Source: Dehalococcoidia bacterium (lineage in GTDB: Bacteria; Chloroflexota; Dehalococcoidia; Plut-88900). Taken from it: a stretch of DNA of 7,156 nt. The position numbers and the translations under genes are program-made. Below the pieces are notes generated by a model that worked only from the letters and a program-made list of their open reading frames with translations, searched no databases and was not told the DNA's origin. Where the stretch lies: positions 1 to 7,156 of the forward strand of contig JAAXHX010000047.1 in the NCBI GenBank assembly GCA_012270635.1, in the 5' to 3' direction. Of the stretch, positions 4,978 through 7,156 are shown one piece after another (within the stretch, counting starts at the first letter, position 1; every line of letters starts with the position of its first letter).

Positions 4978-5760
4978 ATGTCAAAGCTAGCCCTGATAAT
5001 ACGCCACGCCGCCCCCGAGACCCTGGCCGAGAACTACACGTCGGTTCTTAGGGAGCGCGGCTTCGAGCTCCGGCCCCTGAACGTATTCGAAAGCGCCCCG
5101 GCCTTTGACAAGTTCGATCCCCCTCCTCTAGAAGAGGTCGAATTGATCATCGCCATAGGCGGGCCTCAATCCGCCAACGATTGTTATCCCGCCATACACT
5201 CCGAGCGGGAGTTTCTCGGCGAGGCCATGGCCCTAGGCAAACCCGTCTTTGGGGTGTGCCTGGGCGCCCAGATCATGGCCCGGGCATTGGGAGGAGAGGT
5301 TCTACCGACGGGCGGCTACGAGTTCGGGTTACGCAAGATGTGGGTCACCGGAGAAGGAAGTCGGGACCCGGTCTTTAGCAAGCTCCGCGTGCCCCTGGTC
5401 CCGACCCTCCACGGCGAGCGGTTCACCGTGCCCCCCGACGCCACGGAGCTTGCCTACGGGTACATGCTCTGCCGTGACCGTACTTTCAGAAGGCAGAGCC
5501 TCGCTTTTCGACACGGCATATCCTACGGCTTCCAGTTCGAGCCCCAGCTTACCCTCGGTGAATTGAAGGTCTGGAACCGGGAGCTGGCGGAGGACTACGA
5601 GAAGATGGGGCCGCCGTTCGACCCCGCTTCTGAAGCCGAGACCAACCTCCGGGAATTCACCGCCTATTCTCCCATATACGAGGCCCAGTCCAGGGAAATG
5701 CTGGCGGCCTTTATTGAAAACGCGGGCCTGGCCCATGGCCGAGGGAGGGAGACGAGATGA
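4978..5760 (+). CDS. Class I glutamine-amidotransferase-like protein with an altered triad
   Basis: This 260-residue protein is related to GMP-synthase-type glutamine amidotransferase domains (GATase1), which release ammonia from glutamine with a Cys-His-Glu triad. The fold pattern is visible: LALIIRHA at the N-terminus, LIIAIGGPQSAND at 57-68, and the nucleophile elbow FGVCLGAQ with C94. At the usual QFHPE site the sequence reads QFEPQ (E188 and Q190), so both the catalytic His and Glu are changed. Changing a His codon to the observed GAG needs at least two base changes, so a single sequencing error is unlikely. About 70 residues follow, ending near the next gene. ATG 4978 directly abuts the upstream stop and has no ribosome binding site, implying coupled translation. 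It may act on a different amide, use another base, or be non-enzymatic. A stand-alone partner role in the operon is inferred. Confidence 0.85.
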   Translation: MSKLALIIRHAAPETLAENYTSVLRERGFELRPLNVFESAPAFDKFDPPPLEEVELIIAIGGPQSANDCYPAIHSEREFLGEAMALGKPVFGVCLGAQIMARALGGEVLPTGGYEFGLRKMWVTGEGSRDPVFSKLRVPLVPTLHGERFTVPPDATELAYGYMLCRDRTFRRQSLAFRHGISYGFQFEPQLTLGELKVWNRELAEDYEKMGPPFDPASEAETNLREFTAYSPIYEAQSREMLAAFIENAGLAHGRGRETR

Positions 5761-6983
5761 GAGCGTTCACCAACGCCCGCCTGATAGACGGGACAGGGGC
5801 CCCGGCGAAGAACGGACACACGGTCCTGATAGACGGCGAGAAGATATTGGAGGTCGGGCCGTGGGACAAGGTCTCCATTCCCGCTACGGCGGAGGTGACC
5901 GACCTCCAGGGAATGACCTTGCTGCCGGGCCTGATCGACTGTCACGACCACATCAGCGGCTCGGTCTATGGCCTCGTCGGCAAATGGGAGCTGGAAGCCC
6001 CTCCCAGCCTGCGGCATCTTCGCATTGCCGAAACCCTCAGGAATACCCTCGATACCGGGTACACGGCAATAAGGGATGCGGGTGGGCTGGACCGAGGGTT
6101 CAAAATGGCTATCGAAGAGAGGTTGATTCCGGGCCCCCGCCTGGTGCTCAGCATCAGCATAATCTCTCCCACCGGCGGCATCGCCGACAGCACCAGCCCA
6201 TCGGGGCACAGCCGCCCAGACCCCGCCAACGTGAGTCTCCCCGGTGGTGTCGCCGATGGAGTGGACGCCGTGCGGGCCAAGGTAAGGGAGTTGGCCCGGA
6301 TGGGCGCCGACGTGATCAAGTTCGCCACCACGGGCGGGGCCAGCTCGCGCCCGGGCCACGGGCCCAAGGACATCGAGTTCGGCAGGGATGAGATCAACGC
6401 CATCGTCGAGGAGGCCCATGCGCTGGGGAAACGGGCGATGTGTCACGCCATCGGTGGGCCGGGCCTCCGGCTTGCCGTGGAGGCGGGCGTCGACAGCATC
6501 GAGCACGGCAGCTACCTCGACGAGGAGCCCGACTTGATCCCGATGATGGCCGAGAAGGGCATTTTCTTCGTCCCGACGCTGACGGTATATGTTTTCCATC
6601 GCAACGCCGAGACACCTCACTTCAGGCCTCGGGCCCAGGCGATGTACCCCCACCAGGTCGAGAGCATCCGAAAGGCCCTGGAGGCCGGCGTGAAGGTGGT
6701 CGCGGGCACGGATGCCGGTGGCTATGCCCATTGCATAAATGCCCAGGAGCTTCAATGGCTGGTCGAGCAAGGGGGGATGACTACCACCCAGGCCATAGTG
6801 TCGGCGACGGGATGGGCGGCGGAGTGTCTCGGGTTGGAGCGGGATATAGGTACGGTGGAGCCCGGCAAGTTCGCCGACTTGCTGGTCGTGGACGGCGACC
6901 CGCTTCTCGACATAAAGGCGCTCCAGGACCGGGCCCGGGTCAGGGCGGTGATCAAGGGCGGAGTTACACACCTGTCCAAGTAG
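5757..6983 (+). CDS. Amidohydrolase, Xaa-Pro dipeptidase/imidazolonepropionase type (COG1228-like)
   Basis: This 408-residue member of the amidohydrolase superfamily has a complete set of binuclear metal-site residues: H63 and H65 (CHDHISG), the lysine expected to be carboxylated K188 (DVIKFATTGG), H230 (MCHAIG), H250 (SIEHGSYLD) and D319 (AGTDAGG). Characterised relatives hydrolyse N-acyl or dipeptide bonds such as Xaa-Pro; others act on cyclic amides. The beta-sandwich at the ends (ALIDG-like start, EPGKFADLLVVDGDP near 368-382) is also typical. There is no signal peptide. ATG 5757 overlaps the preceding stop as ATGA and has GGGAGG at 5743-5748, 8 nt upstream. It closes the operon and appears fully active, unlike its two neighbours. 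The substrate is unknown; a C-N bond hydrolysis downstream of the first amidohydrolase is a reasonable inference. Confidence 0.92.
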   Translation: MRAFTNARLIDGTGAPAKNGHTVLIDGEKILEVGPWDKVSIPATAEVTDLQGMTLLPGLIDCHDHISGSVYGLVGKWELEAPPSLRHLRIAETLRNTLDTGYTAIRDAGGLDRGFKMAIEERLIPGPRLVLSISIISPTGGIADSTSPSGHSRPDPANVSLPGGVADGVDAVRAKVRELARMGADVIKFATTGGASSRPGHGPKDIEFGRDEINAIVEEAHALGKRAMCHAIGGPGLRLAVEAGVDSIEHGSYLDEEPDLIPMMAEKGIFFVPTLTVYVFHRNAETPHFRPRAQAMYPHQVESIRKALEAGVKVVAGTDAGGYAHCINAQELQWLVEQGGMTTTQAIVSATGWAAECLGLERDIGTVEPGKFADLLVVDGDPLLDIKALQDRARVRAVIKGGVTHLSK

Positions 6984-7024
6984 TCAGCTCTCCCCACTCT
7001 CGATATTCCTTCGCCGCGCACGGT

Positions 7025-7054
7025 TTGGCGCGAGGATAATCAAGGGTTTAGAAT
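7025..7054 (+). promoter_or_regulatory. Probable promoter of the tRNA-Ala gene
   Basis: TTGGCG at 7025-7030 and TAGAAT at 7049-7054 are separated by 18 nt and match the sigma-70 type -35 and -10 boxes reasonably well. Transcription would begin near 7061, leaving a leader of about 5 nt before the tRNA. A GATAAT at 7035-7040 is an alternative -10 box but lacks a good -35 partner. Confidence 0.5.
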
Positions 7055-7065
7055 TGTGGGGACTC

Positions 7066-7143
<78 letters not shown>

Positions 7144-7156
7144 CGGCATGAAAGCT

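Noticed and set aside
5664..6971. 435-codon minus-strand open frame opposite the second amidohydrolase
   Set aside because: The plus strand encodes all metal ligands of a known family in order; the minus-strand product has no family pattern and is a high-GC shadow.
7010..7034. GC-rich inverted repeat (CGCGC/GCGCG) as a terminator of the amidohydrolase operon
   Set aside because: The stem is only 5 bp with an 8-nt loop, there is no T tract, and it overlaps the likely -35 box of the tRNA promoter.

Overview
The window comes from a bacterial chromosome with high GC content, estimated by eye at about 60%. No marker gene fixes the lineage. The yidC-jag pair, a DUF5678/retropepsin pair, a CD225/DUF2752 pair and a cluster of amidohydrolases with strong Shine-Dalgarno sites together suggest an uncultivated Chloroflexota (Dehalococcoidia/SAR202-like) genome. 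This is an inference from gene content. All protein genes are on the + strand, and a tRNA gene closes the window.

Bases 1-1321 are conserved core: the 3' part of yidC (membrane insertase) overlapping jag/khpB (KH-R3H RNA-binding protein). The overlap is unusually long, 113 bp out of frame, and it encodes an arginine-rich YidC tail.

Bases 1322-3533 are a patchwork of small accessory genes. A two-helix membrane protein lies between the real jag 3' end and a second, degenerate copy of that 3' end (about 87% identical, with a 13-nt deletion). Next come a DUF5678-like protein and a retropepsin-like aspartyl protease that overlap by GTGA. The protease is broken by an apparent one-base deletion that moves its conserved C-terminal GRD segment into another frame. 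Then follow a zinc-ribbon CD225/dispanin membrane protein and a DUF2752 membrane protein, 3 nt apart.

Bases 3595-6983 are a tightly packed three-gene operon: an amidohydrolase of the aminohydrolase/chlorohydrolase type, a class I glutamine-amidotransferase-like protein with 0 nt spacing, and a lysine-containing amidohydrolase of the Xaa-Pro dipeptidase/imidazolonepropionase type with an ATGA overlap. The first two have substitutions at positions that are normally catalytic: HxxE is HxxN in the first, and HPE is EPQ in the second. The set looks like an uncharacterised catabolic or salvage module for a C-N-bonded compound rather than a known pathway.

Bases 7066-7141 encode tRNA-Ala(UGC) with an encoded CCA end and its own plausible promoter.

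The observations most worth checking are the duplicated jag tail around the small membrane gene, the operon with two altered active sites, the frameshifted retropepsin and the yidC/jag overprinted tail.
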